Positions 14,632-23,124 of a DNA stretch of 31,043 nt are shown one piece after another; within the stretch, counting starts at the first letter, position 1; each line of letters starts with the position of its first letter. Source of the DNA: a virus; IMG/VR virus record IMGVR_UViG_3300020469_003694, positions 1 to 31,043 of that record. One strand, written 5' to 3'. The notes under the pieces are model-generated. The model made no database searches. It saw nothing but the letters and a program-made list of their open reading frames with translations, and was not told the DNA's origin. The position numbers were made by a program, and so were the translations under genes.

Positions 14632-14831
14632 TATATAGCTCCCTTAATTAACATTGCTTCTACTTCTTTAACCATAACATATCTTTTAAGAAGTTCTTTT
14701 TGAACCTTTGAACCATTGACTTCTTGTCTGATTTGATGAGGTAAGGCTCTGGATAAGACTCTTACCATTTCTTTAGTATCACCTTTTAAGATATGATCCT
14801 TTAATCTTTTAACTGAAATTGGCTTACTCAT
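14631..14831 (-). CDS. 66-residue basic helical unknown protein
   Basis: The protein is short, helical and basic: SVKRLKDHILKGDTKEMV and VQKELLKRYVMVKEVEAML. The leader GCGGAGAATATTATATG, with a GGAGAA ribosome site, is identical to that of the basic protein at 25599-25772. It is the first gene after promoter P4. No family is recognised; the shape would suit a small regulator or a host-protein inhibitor. Confidence 0.6.
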   Translation of the reverse strand: MSKPISVKRLKDHILKGDTKEMVRVLSRALPHQIRQEVNGSKVQKELLKRYVMVKEVEAMLIKGAI

Positions 14832-14866
14832 ATAATATTCTCCGCTTTTTTTATTTTAATAGATAT

Positions 14867-14895
14867 ATTATACCATACTTTTAAGGGAATGTACA
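14867..14895 (-). promoter_or_regulatory. Early-type promoter P4 (TGTACA-17-TATAAT)
   Basis: On the minus strand TGTACA (14895-14890) and TATAAT (14872-14867) are separated by 17 bases with a TGG extended -10. It drives 14831 down to 12882, including rnh. It lies just past the stop of the 14899-15129 gene. Confidence 0.88.
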
Positions 14896-14898
14896 CAG

Positions 14899-15129
14899 TT
14901 AATTGAACTTTTTTTGATCTTTTTTCATTTTTTGTCGTAATGACCATAATATCCAATCATAGTATCGTTCTGGTTCCGGATCATCATCAACTAATCTACG
15001 TTCAGTTTCACCAAAATTTCTTTCATATACAGTTTTACCACCATCTGGCGATTCATATATTTTCTTAGGCTCATCCGGTAATGTTACATGATCACCAGTT
15101 CCGGCCATGTCTTGAGTGTACTTATTCAT
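14899..15129 (-). CDS. 76-residue conserved marine phage protein
   Basis: The protein contains KKIYESPDGGKTVYERNFGETERRLV, a pattern I associate with small hypothetical proteins of T4-like marine phages. It ends with aromatic and basic residues (YYDWILWSLRQKMKK). It overlaps the thyX stop by 8 bases and is the last gene of the uvsX unit. Function unknown. Confidence 0.6.
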   Translation of the reverse strand: MNKYTQDMAGTGDHVTLPDEPKKIYESPDGGKTVYERNFGETERRLVDDDPEPERYYDWILWSLRQKMKKDQKKFN

Positions 15130-15820
15130 GCATGTCTCCTATCATTGGAAATATTTTAGATATGGCTTCAGCACAGGCTCTTGCGACGTCTATGCATTCT
15201 TTTTGTGTACCATTACTTGAACGTAGTTCTATGAAATGAATCCAACTTCTTATTGTACCATTCATATAAAGTCTTGATGAAGTCAATCCTTCAGGTAAAA
15301 CTTTACGTGCAAGTTCTTTAGCGATACCATTATCAACTGCAAACTGATAAGCTTTCTTTGCAGCGATTACAACTTCGCTTTGTGCCTTCATCCAATCTAA
15401 TGATAATGCAGCTTTCTCATCGCTGTCAGTAATTTCAATACTATTTTGTCTATTCTTATCGTCTTGTAATCTGCATTCTGTAGTTACTCTTATATCCAAT
15501 TCTTTAAGAGGATCTGCATATCTTTGACTAAACTCTTGAAAACTAAAACTTCGATGTCTTAGTATCTGTCTTGCAATATCTCTTGTAGTATTAATCTCAA
15601 TACAAGCACTTGCCATCTCGAATGGTGACCAGTGCTGATGCTTAATTAAATAGTTCAATAACTTAGCATTAGTAGCATTACTGGATTGTCCTGATGGATT
15701 AGAAACTCTTGCACAGTATGCTATAAGATCTTCACACCCTTTTGGAGGATCAATATAATCATCATAAGTTTTAAATTCAGATGGTTTACTATATGAAATT
15801 AACTTTGCTGACATTTCCAT
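15122..15820 (-). CDS. thyX: Flavin-dependent thymidylate synthase ThyX
   Basis: The 232-residue protein carries the diagnostic ThyX motif RHRSFSFQEFSQRY at residues 88-101. Upstream are IAYCARVSNP and HWSPFEMA, and SSRLYMNGTIRSWIHF lies toward the C-terminus. The enzyme makes dTMP from dUMP using methylene-tetrahydrofolate, FAD and NADPH as a tetramer. Marine T4-like phages use it instead of the T4 td (ThyA) enzyme. The start overlaps the upstream stop (TAATG). With the dCMP deaminase at 23463, it completes a dCMP-to-dTMP route. Confidence 0.95.
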   Translation of the reverse strand: MEMSAKLISYSKPSEFKTYDDYIDPPKGCEDLIAYCARVSNPSGQSSNATNAKLLNYLIKHQHWSPFEMASACIEINTTRDIARQILRHRSFSFQEFSQRYADPLKELDIRVTTECRLQDDKNRQNSIEITDSDEKAALSLDWMKAQSEVVIAAKKAYQFAVDNGIAKELARKVLPEGLTSSRLYMNGTIRSWIHFIELRSSNGTQKECIDVARACAEAISKIFPMIGDMHE

Positions 15821-16179
15821 TAACTTTTTTCTCCTAACATTGTCCAGTCATCGCCGTATCCAATGATGCATATGCTGTTGTATGATGGATGAAATTCCAA
15901 TATGCTGAATGTTTTTGTATTTATATTAACAAATATCTGTAATGGTACGTGTGCTGGTACATCGCTTAACCCATCTGTATCACGAACTTTAGTGCTCTGT
16001 ATCGCGGTAATCAATGGAATCTCGCCTTTATCTTTTATCGCTTTAAGTGCTATATCTTTTTGTTCACACATAACCGGCTTGTCATTCCATTCACCTGCTT
16101 CTACGTTTTTAAATGTTCCTAGTCCAAAAATAAACAAATAAACTGCTACTAATATTCCTAAAATAAAAAATAATCTCAT
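15820..16179 (-). CDS. Membrane-anchored or exported unknown protein
   Basis: A hydrophobic N-terminus (MRLFFILGILVAVYLFIFGLG) gives a signal anchor or signal peptide. The rest, about 98 residues, is polar with two cysteines (VMCEQKD and SICIIGY) and would lie in the periplasm. No family is recognised. It overlaps the helicase gene by ATGA, which is odd company for a periplasmic protein but common in compact phage operons. Confidence 0.6.
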   Translation of the reverse strand: MRLFFILGILVAVYLFIFGLGTFKNVEAGEWNDKPVMCEQKDIALKAIKDKGEIPLITAIQSTKVRDTDGLSDVPAHVPLQIFVNINTKTFSILEFHPSYNSICIIGYGDDWTMLGEKS

Positions 16180-17543
16180 AATTTAAAATCCTTAAATCTT
16201 TGACCAGTTGGTGTCTTATCAAATACTGGTGTATCATCAGTTAAAGTTTGTTGATTTTCTTCTACATCATATAATCTCATTTTGCTACGGTCAACACCAA
16301 CTACAAATCTTTTGTGCTGAGTTGGATCATTATATCTGTTTTTTAATTGCTTAACCATAAATTGACCTTGCTTTTCAAGTTCTTCGGTAGATATTAATGC
16401 AAACATTAAATCCGCGGTTGCGGGTAATCCAAAAGACTCACTGGTATCTTCCAACCCAACATCTGAGTTACTAAAACCAGAACGAGTCGTTTGCGTTGCA
16501 GAGAAGATCGGTAAGTTAAATTCGACCGCAAGGCCACGTAGTTCTTCAGCAATTGCTTTAATGTAAGTATATGAATTAATTGATCCTCCCATTGCTTTCA
16601 TTCTAGAACTTGAACATATATTTAGATAATCAATAAAGATTAGATCTGGTTCAAATTGTCTTTTTAATTTAAGTTCATTAAGTAAAGCACGAAAATGACC
16701 TGAATGCGCAGAGCCAGTTGGATATTCTTTTATTATTAATTTACCAGTTGTTTTACGTGCAATATCATTTACTTTTGTCGTAAACATATCTTTCGATAAT
16801 TTATCAAGTTGATCAATAGGCACATTAAGTAAGTTAGCATCTATTCTTTCGGCTATACGTTCTTCGGCCATTTCCATTGTAATATATAATACGTTATGGC
16901 CTTGAACTAAAGATGAGGCAGCAACGTGACACATAAACAAAGACTTACCAACACCAGTACCAGCAAGAGCAATGTTAAGAGTTTTACGTGGAACACCACC
17001 TTTAGTGATTGTATTAAAGTATTCTAAATCAAATGGAAGTCTATCTTCTTCAGTATGATAAAACTCATATCGTTCTTCTACGTTTTCTGTGTAATCATGA
17101 CCAACTTTTAAATCAAATCCAACACCAAGAGCTTTACTTAATAAATCAGGTAAAGCACCTTTAGTTAATTGTTCATGCTTACCATCAATAATTGATATTG
17201 ATTCCATAATAGCATTATATATTGCTCTATCTTGACACCACTTTTCAGTAGTATCAAGTAACCATTTTTCATCAACATCATTTTTATTAAATAATTGTGG
17301 AACAATGTCAATTGCCATACTGTATTGCTCTTCACTTAATTTTTCTGATTGATCTAATTCAATTTTAAATGATTCAGCATTTGGCAATTTATTGTATTTA
17401 GCAACAAACTTACCAGCTTCATTAAATAATATCCTGTAAATACCAGCAAAGTAATCAGGTTTAATAAATGGCAATACTTTACGCATATAGTCTTCATCAG
17501 TAAGAAGATTTCTTAATATGGTCTGTTCTAAATTAGTAGGCAT
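16176..17543 (-). CDS. 41: Replicative DNA helicase, DnaB/T4 gp41 family
   Basis: The 455-residue protein has an N-terminal helical region, then Walker A AGTGVGKS (residues 194-201). VLYITMEMAEERIAERID follows (H1a-like), then Walker B DLIFIDYLN (300-308), SATQTTRSG (sensor glutamine), and an arginine-finger region near RYNDPTQHKRF. T4 gp41 has about 475 residues. It unwinds the fork as a hexamer on the lagging strand with the primase. The gene overlaps its small upstream neighbour by 11 bases and lies three genes after uvsX, an order familiar in T4-like genomes. Confidence 0.93.
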   Translation of the reverse strand: MPTNLEQTILRNLLTDEDYMRKVLPFIKPDYFAGIYRILFNEAGKFVAKYNKLPNAESFKIELDQSEKLSEEQYSMAIDIVPQLFNKNDVDEKWLLDTTEKWCQDRAIYNAIMESISIIDGKHEQLTKGALPDLLSKALGVGFDLKVGHDYTENVEERYEFYHTEEDRLPFDLEYFNTITKGGVPRKTLNIALAGTGVGKSLFMCHVAASSLVQGHNVLYITMEMAEERIAERIDANLLNVPIDQLDKLSKDMFTTKVNDIARKTTGKLIIKEYPTGSAHSGHFRALLNELKLKRQFEPDLIFIDYLNICSSSRMKAMGGSINSYTYIKAIAEELRGLAVEFNLPIFSATQTTRSGFSNSDVGLEDTSESFGLPATADLMFALISTEELEKQGQFMVKQLKNRYNDPTQHKRFVVGVDRSKMRLYDVEENQQTLTDDTPVFDKTPTGQRFKDFKL

Positions 17544-17718
17544 ATGCAGCTTTTCTCAAATCTTCGTCTATTTCTTTTTGAATTTCTTCAACTCTACTAG
17601 ACAAATAACTAATTGATGTATGTATATGACCAGTATCTTCCGGCTGTAATTTGCTTTTTGCTATAGCAATTTCGTCCATTATTAATAATAGTCTTGCAGT
17701 TTTACTTATTTCTTTCAT
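17533..17718 (-). CDS. 61-residue helical unknown protein
   Basis: The protein has two long helices (KTARLLLIMDEIAIAKSKL and SYLSSRVEEIQKEIDEDLRKA) joined by a short turn, a likely coiled-coil hairpin. GAGG lies 6 bases before the ATG. It overlaps both neighbours, and sits between the uvsX-linked gene and the helicase. No family is recognised; a helicase or recombination accessory is possible but unproven. Confidence 0.6.
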   Translation of the reverse strand: MKEISKTARLLLIMDEIAIAKSKLQPEDTGHIHTSISYLSSRVEEIQKEIDEDLRKAAYAY

Positions 17719-18004
17719 CTTTTACCTCTTTTGTTATAACACTTCCTTCTTCAATACCTTGAGCCATAATCTTTTCAAGCATATGACCAGCAAAGTCTTG
17801 TAGATTTAAGTCTTCTGTTTTTAGTTCCGTATCTGGTGTATATACGATACTAAAATTAAAAGACATGTTTTTTGGTATCTCATTAAACTTAACGACGCCG
17901 TACTTAAGAACTGTTTCAGTGTATGGTCCTTTGAGTACTCTGACATTCCAAGCCTGGTCATCTGATCGATCTGGAATAATTTGATAGTCGACACCTTCTT
18001 TCAT
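17702..18004 (-). CDS. Conserved protein downstream of uvsX in T4-like phages
   Basis: The 100-residue protein reads VDYQIIPDRSDDQAWNVRVL, then ETVLKYGVVKF, MSFNFSIVYTPD and LQDFAGHMLEKIM. I recall the same architecture in conserved unknown proteins of marine T4-like phages, next to uvsX. It looks like a beta-sandwich followed by a C-terminal helix. I use the ATG at 18004, which overlaps the uvsX stop (TGATG), rather than the TTG before it. Function unknown. Confidence 0.65.
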   Translation of the reverse strand: MKEGVDYQIIPDRSDDQAWNVRVLKGPYTETVLKYGVVKFNEIPKNMSFNFSIVYTPDTELKTEDLNLQDFAGHMLEKIMAQGIEEGSVITKEVKDERNK

Positions 18005-19026
18005 CAACTATCAACATTATTAAGTATTGAGTACCTATTAGTTAGATACTGCTTAAAATCAGTTTCTTCTATTATTGGTGTCCAGAAGTCTTTATTAAGC
18101 GTATCTTTTTCTCTAACTTTAGGATCTACTAATTCACCAGTAGTTTTATCTACTCTACAGTACCAGCCTACACTCGGTTTAGAGACATAGTTACCAGATA
18201 AAGCAGCATCGAGTAAACCAGAGTAATGTTGTACGCCACCGTCCCAACTAACAGATATAGGTATCTTAGACTTTTCTTTAACATACCTAGATTTTTCTAC
18301 GTTAATTACGAAGTGGTAACCCTTAATTTCTGTACCAACTTTGTCTTGTTGACGACCAAGAATCCAAATGTTATCTGCACTATAGTAAATACCAGTGCCA
18401 CCAGAAACTACAGCTTTTGGAAATAAACCAATTTCTTGATACGTATGGTTAACTGCAATAAGTGGAATGTTTTTCATATTTAAATATGGTGTAGTCATTC
18501 TAAACAAACCTTTTAAAGCTTTTGCTCTTGACATATCTGCTACAGATTTTTCATTTATCGCATCATCTAATTCTTTTTTAGAAGCAAGGTTACCAACTGA
18601 ATCAATAACAATAACAACTTTATCGTTTCTGTCGAGTCCTTCAAGCTGAGCAATAATATCAAACTTAAGTTCTTCTACGTTTGTAATCGGTGTATGTAAT
18701 ACTCTAGAGGTATCGATACCAAAGTTTTCAAAGTATGCTTGTGGCGAACCAAACTCTGAATCATAAAATAACAATACAGCATCATCATATTTTTTTAAAT
18801 AAGCACTTGCCATAATTAAAGCAAATGATGTTTTAAAATGTTTAGATGGACCTGCTAATACTGTAAGCCCCGGCGCTAAACCACCGTCCATTGAACCAGA
18901 CAAAGCCACGTTCATCATAGGTACGTCTGTTGGTACCATATCTTTATCATTAAAAAATTTAGAATCAGCAAGTATTGATGTGTAATCAACTTTACTATTC
19001 TTCTTAAGTTTATCCATTATTGACAT
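18004..19026 (-). CDS. uvsX: UvsX recombinase (RecA family)
   Basis: The 340-residue protein has the altered Walker A of T4 UvsX, GPSKHFKTS (residues 59-67), LLFYDSEFG, the Walker B strand VVIVIDSVGNLASKKE, and LIAVNHTYQE. The DNA-binding L2 region follows, with VSGGTGIYYSADNIWILGR. It forms filaments on single-stranded DNA and drives strand exchange and recombination-dependent replication. A good AGGAG ribosome site precedes the ATG. Its promoter lies inside the last codons of the upstream methyltransferase gene. Confidence 0.95.
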   Translation of the reverse strand: MSIMDKLKKNSKVDYTSILADSKFFNDKDMVPTDVPMMNVALSGSMDGGLAPGLTVLAGPSKHFKTSFALIMASAYLKKYDDAVLLFYDSEFGSPQAYFENFGIDTSRVLHTPITNVEELKFDIIAQLEGLDRNDKVVIVIDSVGNLASKKELDDAINEKSVADMSRAKALKGLFRMTTPYLNMKNIPLIAVNHTYQEIGLFPKAVVSGGTGIYYSADNIWILGRQQDKVGTEIKGYHFVINVEKSRYVKEKSKIPISVSWDGGVQHYSGLLDAALSGNYVSKPSVGWYCRVDKTTGELVDPKVREKDTLNKDFWTPIIEETDFKQYLTNRYSILNNVDS

Positions 19027-19052
19027 ATATTTCTCCTACAAATAATAGTATT

Positions 19053-19081
19053 ATTATACCATAAAAGCATCTAATTGTACA
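19053..19081 (-). promoter_or_regulatory. Early-type promoter P5 embedded in the end of the dcm gene
   Basis: On the minus strand TGTACA (19081-19076) and TATAAT (19058-19053) are 17 bases apart with a TGG extended -10. The -35 box lies in the codons for Ser-Val-Gln of the methyltransferase, and its TAA stop (19056-19054) is part of the -10 box. It drives uvsX, the helicase and thyX. Confidence 0.88.
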
Positions 19082-20253
19082 CTACTTTTTTCAAAATTTA
19101 ACTTATGATTAGTATTATCTTGAATTAAAAAATCTGTATCTAGCATTTGATTATCTAATCTGCCGTCAACAAATTTTTCTACATGAGTTGCCATGTCTTC
19201 TGCAGTAGTGACAGGTACATTTTGGCAAATATGATTTAAATTTTTAAGACCACCTTGTAACATAAAGTCATTAGGTAGTTTCATTATTGATAGACACTCT
19301 CTTATCGTAAGATATCTGTCTTCATCAGGATGCGTTAAGTTTTTTGGCATATGTCCTACAAAAGCACCTATAGAGTTTTTTGGAAAGTGGCACACTTTTC
19401 TCATAATGTTACCACCTTCAGAAAGTTTCTTGTGTATCGCATTGCATCTTTCAGATATTTTTGTAAATCCTTGTGACATCATCCATTTGGCAACATCTTT
19501 ATAGTTACCGCCATTCCATTCTATGTAGTCCATAGCATTTTGTGACCTACTAATTTTAGTATCTTGAAACTCTTTATGAGTTATACCACCACACATTTCT
19601 TCAAGTACGTATCTATAATAAGGGTTTTTAGAAGGTATATCATAATTAGTAGGTTTGTCCATAGGATCGTTAGGTTTTGATTTTACGGAACGAATAGTAT
19701 CTTCTATCTTTTCATGTTCTCTTTTTATAAAATCAAATTGAGGAATCTTTTCACCTTGCCAGAAGAAATAAAAAGTTCTATTTCTTACTTGTCCCAACCC
19801 ATGTAGGATAGACTTCGTTTTATATATAGAGAAAGTATATCCAAACTTTTTACCAATTTTTCTGAGTTTTGTGACAACTGGTCTGCCGATGTTTGAAGCA
19901 AGTCCTGGTGCATTTTCGCCCCAGAATACTTGAGGTTTGAGTGTACCCAAAACAAAATTAGAAGTGGTAAGCATCCAATCGTTAGCAGCAGCATCGCTGC
20001 TAGCTGTAGGACTAAGACTACTAAGACCGGCACATGGGCAAACAGTATTAATAACCTCGACACTAGGTAAATCAGGTACCCCATTATCTCCATAAAGATG
20101 ATAGGGAACTGTTCCTTTATAATATTCAACCAAGTGATTATCGTTTCCTTTGAAATCGTCATAGCTTAATATATATTCCGGTTTGCGATTCAACACATTT
20201 TGCATCGCGATTGTGGCACCTCCAATAAGAGGAACTATACTTGCATATTTCAT
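19054..20253 (-). CDS. DNA C5-cytosine methyltransferase with variant PCA motif
   Basis: The 399-residue protein has the C5-methyltransferase motifs in order. Motif I is SIVPLIGGATIAM, motif IV CPCAGLSS with the likely nucleophile C74, motif VI ENAPG (113-117) and motif VIII QVRNRTF (155-161). A C-terminal QNVPVTTAEDMATHV corresponds to motif X. The usual PPCQGFS is CPCAGLS, so the conserved Gln is Ala. It transfers a methyl group to cytosine C5, but in a phage that probably contains hydroxymethylcytosine the true substrate is open. Host DNA, residual cytosine or a sugar-modification step are all possible. It overlaps the epimerase gene by one base. Confidence 0.85.
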   Translation of the reverse strand: MKYASIVPLIGGATIAMQNVLNRKPEYILSYDDFKGNDNHLVEYYKGTVPYHLYGDNGVPDLPSVEVINTVCPCAGLSSLSPTASSDAAANDWMLTTSNFVLGTLKPQVFWGENAPGLASNIGRPVVTKLRKIGKKFGYTFSIYKTKSILHGLGQVRNRTFYFFWQGEKIPQFDFIKREHEKIEDTIRSVKSKPNDPMDKPTNYDIPSKNPYYRYVLEEMCGGITHKEFQDTKISRSQNAMDYIEWNGGNYKDVAKWMMSQGFTKISERCNAIHKKLSEGGNIMRKVCHFPKNSIGAFVGHMPKNLTHPDEDRYLTIRECLSIMKLPNDFMLQGGLKNLNHICQNVPVTTAEDMATHVEKFVDGRLDNQMLDTDFLIQDNTNHKLNFEKSSVQLDAFMV

Positions 20254-21002
20254 TAGTGCGGTACCGTATTTTTAACAATGTACTCATCAACTTTTACCTT
20301 TGGTTCCCATCCTAATTCTTTCATTGCAGTAATATCTGCAGTATTATCTTGTGCTTCACAAGGATCACCATCTTTTATTTCAATGCCTTCCCATCCTGCT
20401 ATAGCGCCTAAATCTTTTACGACGTTACCGTTACCTGTCCCTATGTCGTACGCTGGTTTTAAAGTTTTAATATCTTTTGACATTAATAAAACTATTCCAT
20501 CGACTACATCACTAACATGAACAAAATCTCTTACGTGTCTTGTTAGGTATTCGATACGGCCATCGATTAACTTTCCTATGAGCATAGATTCTCTAGCACC
20601 ATCACCATAGACAGTAGTAAATCTTAATCCAACTTGACCTGGAAAAGCAGTTTCTTCATTTACTTTTTTACTTGTACCGTATGGTGATAACCACCAATTA
20701 TGTATACAAGAAGATGAAGCATATAATAAAGGAATATCATTATATGTACATATTTTTTGTATATGAGTAGTATTTTCTACGTTATTTTTCCAGTAAATAT
20801 CAGGTTCTTGTAAACTTTTTCTCACATCTGCGTATGCAGCAAGATGAATACAATAGTCTATATTATCTGCTTTAAAATCTCTTATACATTTTGGAGGATC
20901 TTGTCTTAAATCCCATTCAATTATTTCATGACCATCATTTTCAAGTCTTGTTTTAAGATGACCACCAATAAAACCTCTTGATCCAGTTATTGCTATTTTC
21001 AT
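20253..21002 (-). CDS. NAD-dependent nucleotide-sugar epimerase/dehydratase (extended SDR)
   Basis: The 249-residue protein has the NAD loop GSRGFIGG (7-14), CIHLAAYADV, the serine strand LLYASSSCI, and catalytic YGTSK (Y108, K112). RDFVHVSDVV follows, as in GalE-type enzymes. It is shorter than E. coli GalE (338). It should interconvert or oxidise a UDP-hexose; UDP-glucose to UDP-galactose is attractive because the next gene is a UDP-galactopyranose mutase. ATGA overlap with glf supports joint production. Confidence 0.82.
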   Translation of the reverse strand: MKIAITGSRGFIGGHLKTRLENDGHEIIEWDLRQDPPKCIRDFKADNIDYCIHLAAYADVRKSLQEPDIYWKNNVENTTHIQKICTYNDIPLLYASSSCIHNWWLSPYGTSKKVNEETAFPGQVGLRFTTVYGDGARESMLIGKLIDGRIEYLTRHVRDFVHVSDVVDGIVLLMSKDIKTLKPAYDIGTGNGNVVKDLGAIAGWEGIEIKDGDPCEAQDNTADITAMKELGWEPKVKVDEYIVKNTVPH

Positions 21003-22009
21003 TTATTATTCTCCAAAAATTTTTCTGATGTTACTAATGCTGAATTGATTGCTTGATGCATATCTACATAGACATACATGCCACAACGACCAATAAATGT
21101 CATGTTCGAGCGAATAAGTTTTTTATACTGTTCGTATTTTTTTCTATTCTCGCCGTTAACATCTTTTACTGGATAATACCTTTGAAAATCGTTTACCATA
21201 TAGTCACAAGGTTCTTCATAGGTTAGTGTTGTATACTGGTTATTTATGCCATGACATGGAAGGTTCTTCCATTCTGTGACTCTTGTATATGGACCGTCAT
21301 GTGTAAAGTTTACTGTGCCAGTTGGCAATACTTTATTCATAGGTAAATCTACATGATGAAACTTAATTGAACGATATGGCAAAGTGCCATATACAAAATT
21401 AAAGTAATCATCTATCGGCATGGCGTTAAATACATGATCAAAATCTTTTTCCATATTTCTACTAAATCTTAACTCTAGATCTACTTTAATATTTTTTTGG
21501 TCTAAGATTAATTCGAATATTCTTGTATAACCATTTTTTGGTAAAACTTGATATGCATCATTAGGAAAGTAATATTCGTTATCATCGTCTCTTACTGGTA
21601 CTCTTTTAAGAATTGATGGATCAAGTTCTTCTATCGTTTTACCCCACATCTTGTATGTATATGGTGCAAAGAAAGTATCAATAATATTTTCTTTACCTAC
21701 GATATCTTTTGTTTCTTTATTAACTGGTAAAGTGACGTACCTTCCATCATCGAGTTGTGCTTTGACTTTATGCTTGTACGGTACCCATTCATCAAACTGC
21801 GTAACCCAGTTATATACTTTCTCATTGTTTGTATGAAATAAATGTGGACCATACTTATGCACTCGAATGCCTTTTTTATTTGTATAATCATAAGCGTTAC
21901 CACCTATATGATTTCTTTCATCTATGACGTGTATGTCATGACCAGCTTTTGCCAATTGATGCGCTATGACTGCACCTGAAAAACCTGCACCTACTACTAA
22001 TATTTTCAT
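20999..22009 (-). CDS. glf: UDP-galactopyranose mutase
   Basis: The 336-residue flavoprotein starts with the FAD-binding ILVVGAGFSGAVIA and has HIGGNAYDYTN and HKYGPHLFHTNNEKVYNW, the signature of Glf. YKMWGKTIEELDPSIL and a late FIGRCGMYVYVDMHQAI complete the family pattern. It converts UDP-galactopyranose to UDP-galactofuranose. Length is slightly under the bacterial enzyme (about 367). It lies between the epimerase and a GT-B transferase, all with ATGA overlaps, so the furanose sugar is probably used by that transferase. Related mutases act on UDP-arabinopyranose, which is an alternative substrate. Confidence 0.9.
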   Translation of the reverse strand: MKILVVGAGFSGAVIAHQLAKAGHDIHVIDERNHIGGNAYDYTNKKGIRVHKYGPHLFHTNNEKVYNWVTQFDEWVPYKHKVKAQLDDGRYVTLPVNKETKDIVGKENIIDTFFAPYTYKMWGKTIEELDPSILKRVPVRDDDNEYYFPNDAYQVLPKNGYTRIFELILDQKNIKVDLELRFSRNMEKDFDHVFNAMPIDDYFNFVYGTLPYRSIKFHHVDLPMNKVLPTGTVNFTHDGPYTRVTEWKNLPCHGINNQYTTLTYEEPCDYMVNDFQRYYPVKDVNGENRKKYEQYKKLIRSNMTFIGRCGMYVYVDMHQAINSALVTSEKFLENNK

Positions 22010-23121
22010 ATGTTTAAAGCTTTCTTCAATTCATTTTTTTGTATATTTTTATTTAACGGATGTTTAATATATATCGACTTTTTTTGGAGTTCAGCTAGAT
22101 CTTGTAGTTGTTGTACACTCATATCTTTAAGATGCGATGCTTTTACTGATGCCGCTTCTTCATTACCATATAATACCATAAGCTCTTCATAATCGCCAAT
22201 CAAAATTGAACCGGCATCAGCAACCTGTAATGGTCTCGCTCTCCACCAGCCTGAACCTGAATGTTCATATCCTGGCATTAAACAACCCCATTGTTCTGAA
22301 TAAACTTTGCACATATCTCCTTCACCAAGTCTTCTTTGATTGTCTTTACGAGAACCAAAGTATTCTATGTCCCATGGTACATCTTGCTTTTTCAACCAGC
22401 TTAATGTCTTACCATGTGCTAGTGATGCAAAGTTAAATTTCTTTTCTTTATTCTCTGGACTTACAAAGTCTTCTTCATAAGTCGGTTGTAGTTGTGCTTC
22501 TAAAAAGTTTAAGTTACTTAATTCTACGTCTCCTCTATCACCAGGTAATCTATTTCTATGATAAGGATTTGGATTATAGTTAAATAATTTATCTTCTGGA
22601 TATTCTGATCTTAAAAGTTTATTCATATCGCCGGTAGCAAATACGGATAATAATACAGGTGCTTCTTTTTTCGAAAGATAGTCGACTGCTTCTAATAAAT
22701 TATCAGTATATGGTTCTAAAAACTCTTTACTAATTTCAGGATCTGTAACATTCTGACCAATTAAAAAATCTTTAAGCAAGCCTTCTTTAGTGTTTGTTTT
22801 TTGTATATCTTTAAATATCCACGGACATTTCCAATCATCAAATGCTAATATCAGTTTGCTTTTGTCGATATTAAATATAGACCATAAACCATTATAAAAA
22901 GTTAATTGTAATCTTTGTGTAGGTGAAGCAAGAAAACAAATCACTCTATCATAATCAGATAAGTCTTCACCAACCTTTACGATCCTTTGCTCAACTTCGT
23001 GACCCATGTCTCTTAAACATCTTAACAAAGAATAATGTGATGGAACAACTCTTAATTGTTGTCTCATATAAAAGTTTTCTGTAACTTGGTTCTTATTCAT
23101 TCCTGTAACGAGTATCTTCAT
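22006..23121 (-). CDS. GT-B glycosyltransferase, T4 beta-glucosyltransferase-like (putative DNA glycosyltransferase)
   Basis: The 371-residue protein has a two-domain GT-B plan that parallels T4 beta-glucosyltransferase (351 residues). The parallels are LSDYDRVICFLAS near residue 55, then KSKLILAFDDWKCPWIF, a central WDIEYFGSRKDNQRR, WWRARPLQVADAGSILIGDYEEL for the donor site, and a helical end KNELKKALNI. The corresponding T4 segments are DYDRLIVV, IEFFGN and TLRVWETMASDAVMLID. It may place a sugar, perhaps galactofuranose from the adjacent Glf, on hydroxymethylcytosine in DNA. A cell-surface acceptor cannot be excluded. The similarity is from memory and should be tested structurally. Confidence 0.62.
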   Translation of the reverse strand: MKILVTGMNKNQVTENFYMRQQLRVVPSHYSLLRCLRDMGHEVEQRIVKVGEDLSDYDRVICFLASPTQRLQLTFYNGLWSIFNIDKSKLILAFDDWKCPWIFKDIQKTNTKEGLLKDFLIGQNVTDPEISKEFLEPYTDNLLEAVDYLSKKEAPVLLSVFATGDMNKLLRSEYPEDKLFNYNPNPYHRNRLPGDRGDVELSNLNFLEAQLQPTYEEDFVSPENKEKKFNFASLAHGKTLSWLKKQDVPWDIEYFGSRKDNQRRLGEGDMCKVYSEQWGCLMPGYEHSGSGWWRARPLQVADAGSILIGDYEELMVLYGNEEAASVKASHLKDMSVQQLQDLAELQKKSIYIKHPLNKNIQKNELKKALNI

Positions 23122-23124
23122 AAT

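Noticed and set aside
19785-20162. 125-codon hydrophobic minus-strand frame inside the methyltransferase gene
   Set aside because: It is an out-of-phase shadow of the dcm gene, whose catalytic motifs cover the same bases. Its apparent membrane segments come from the AT-rich third-position pattern.
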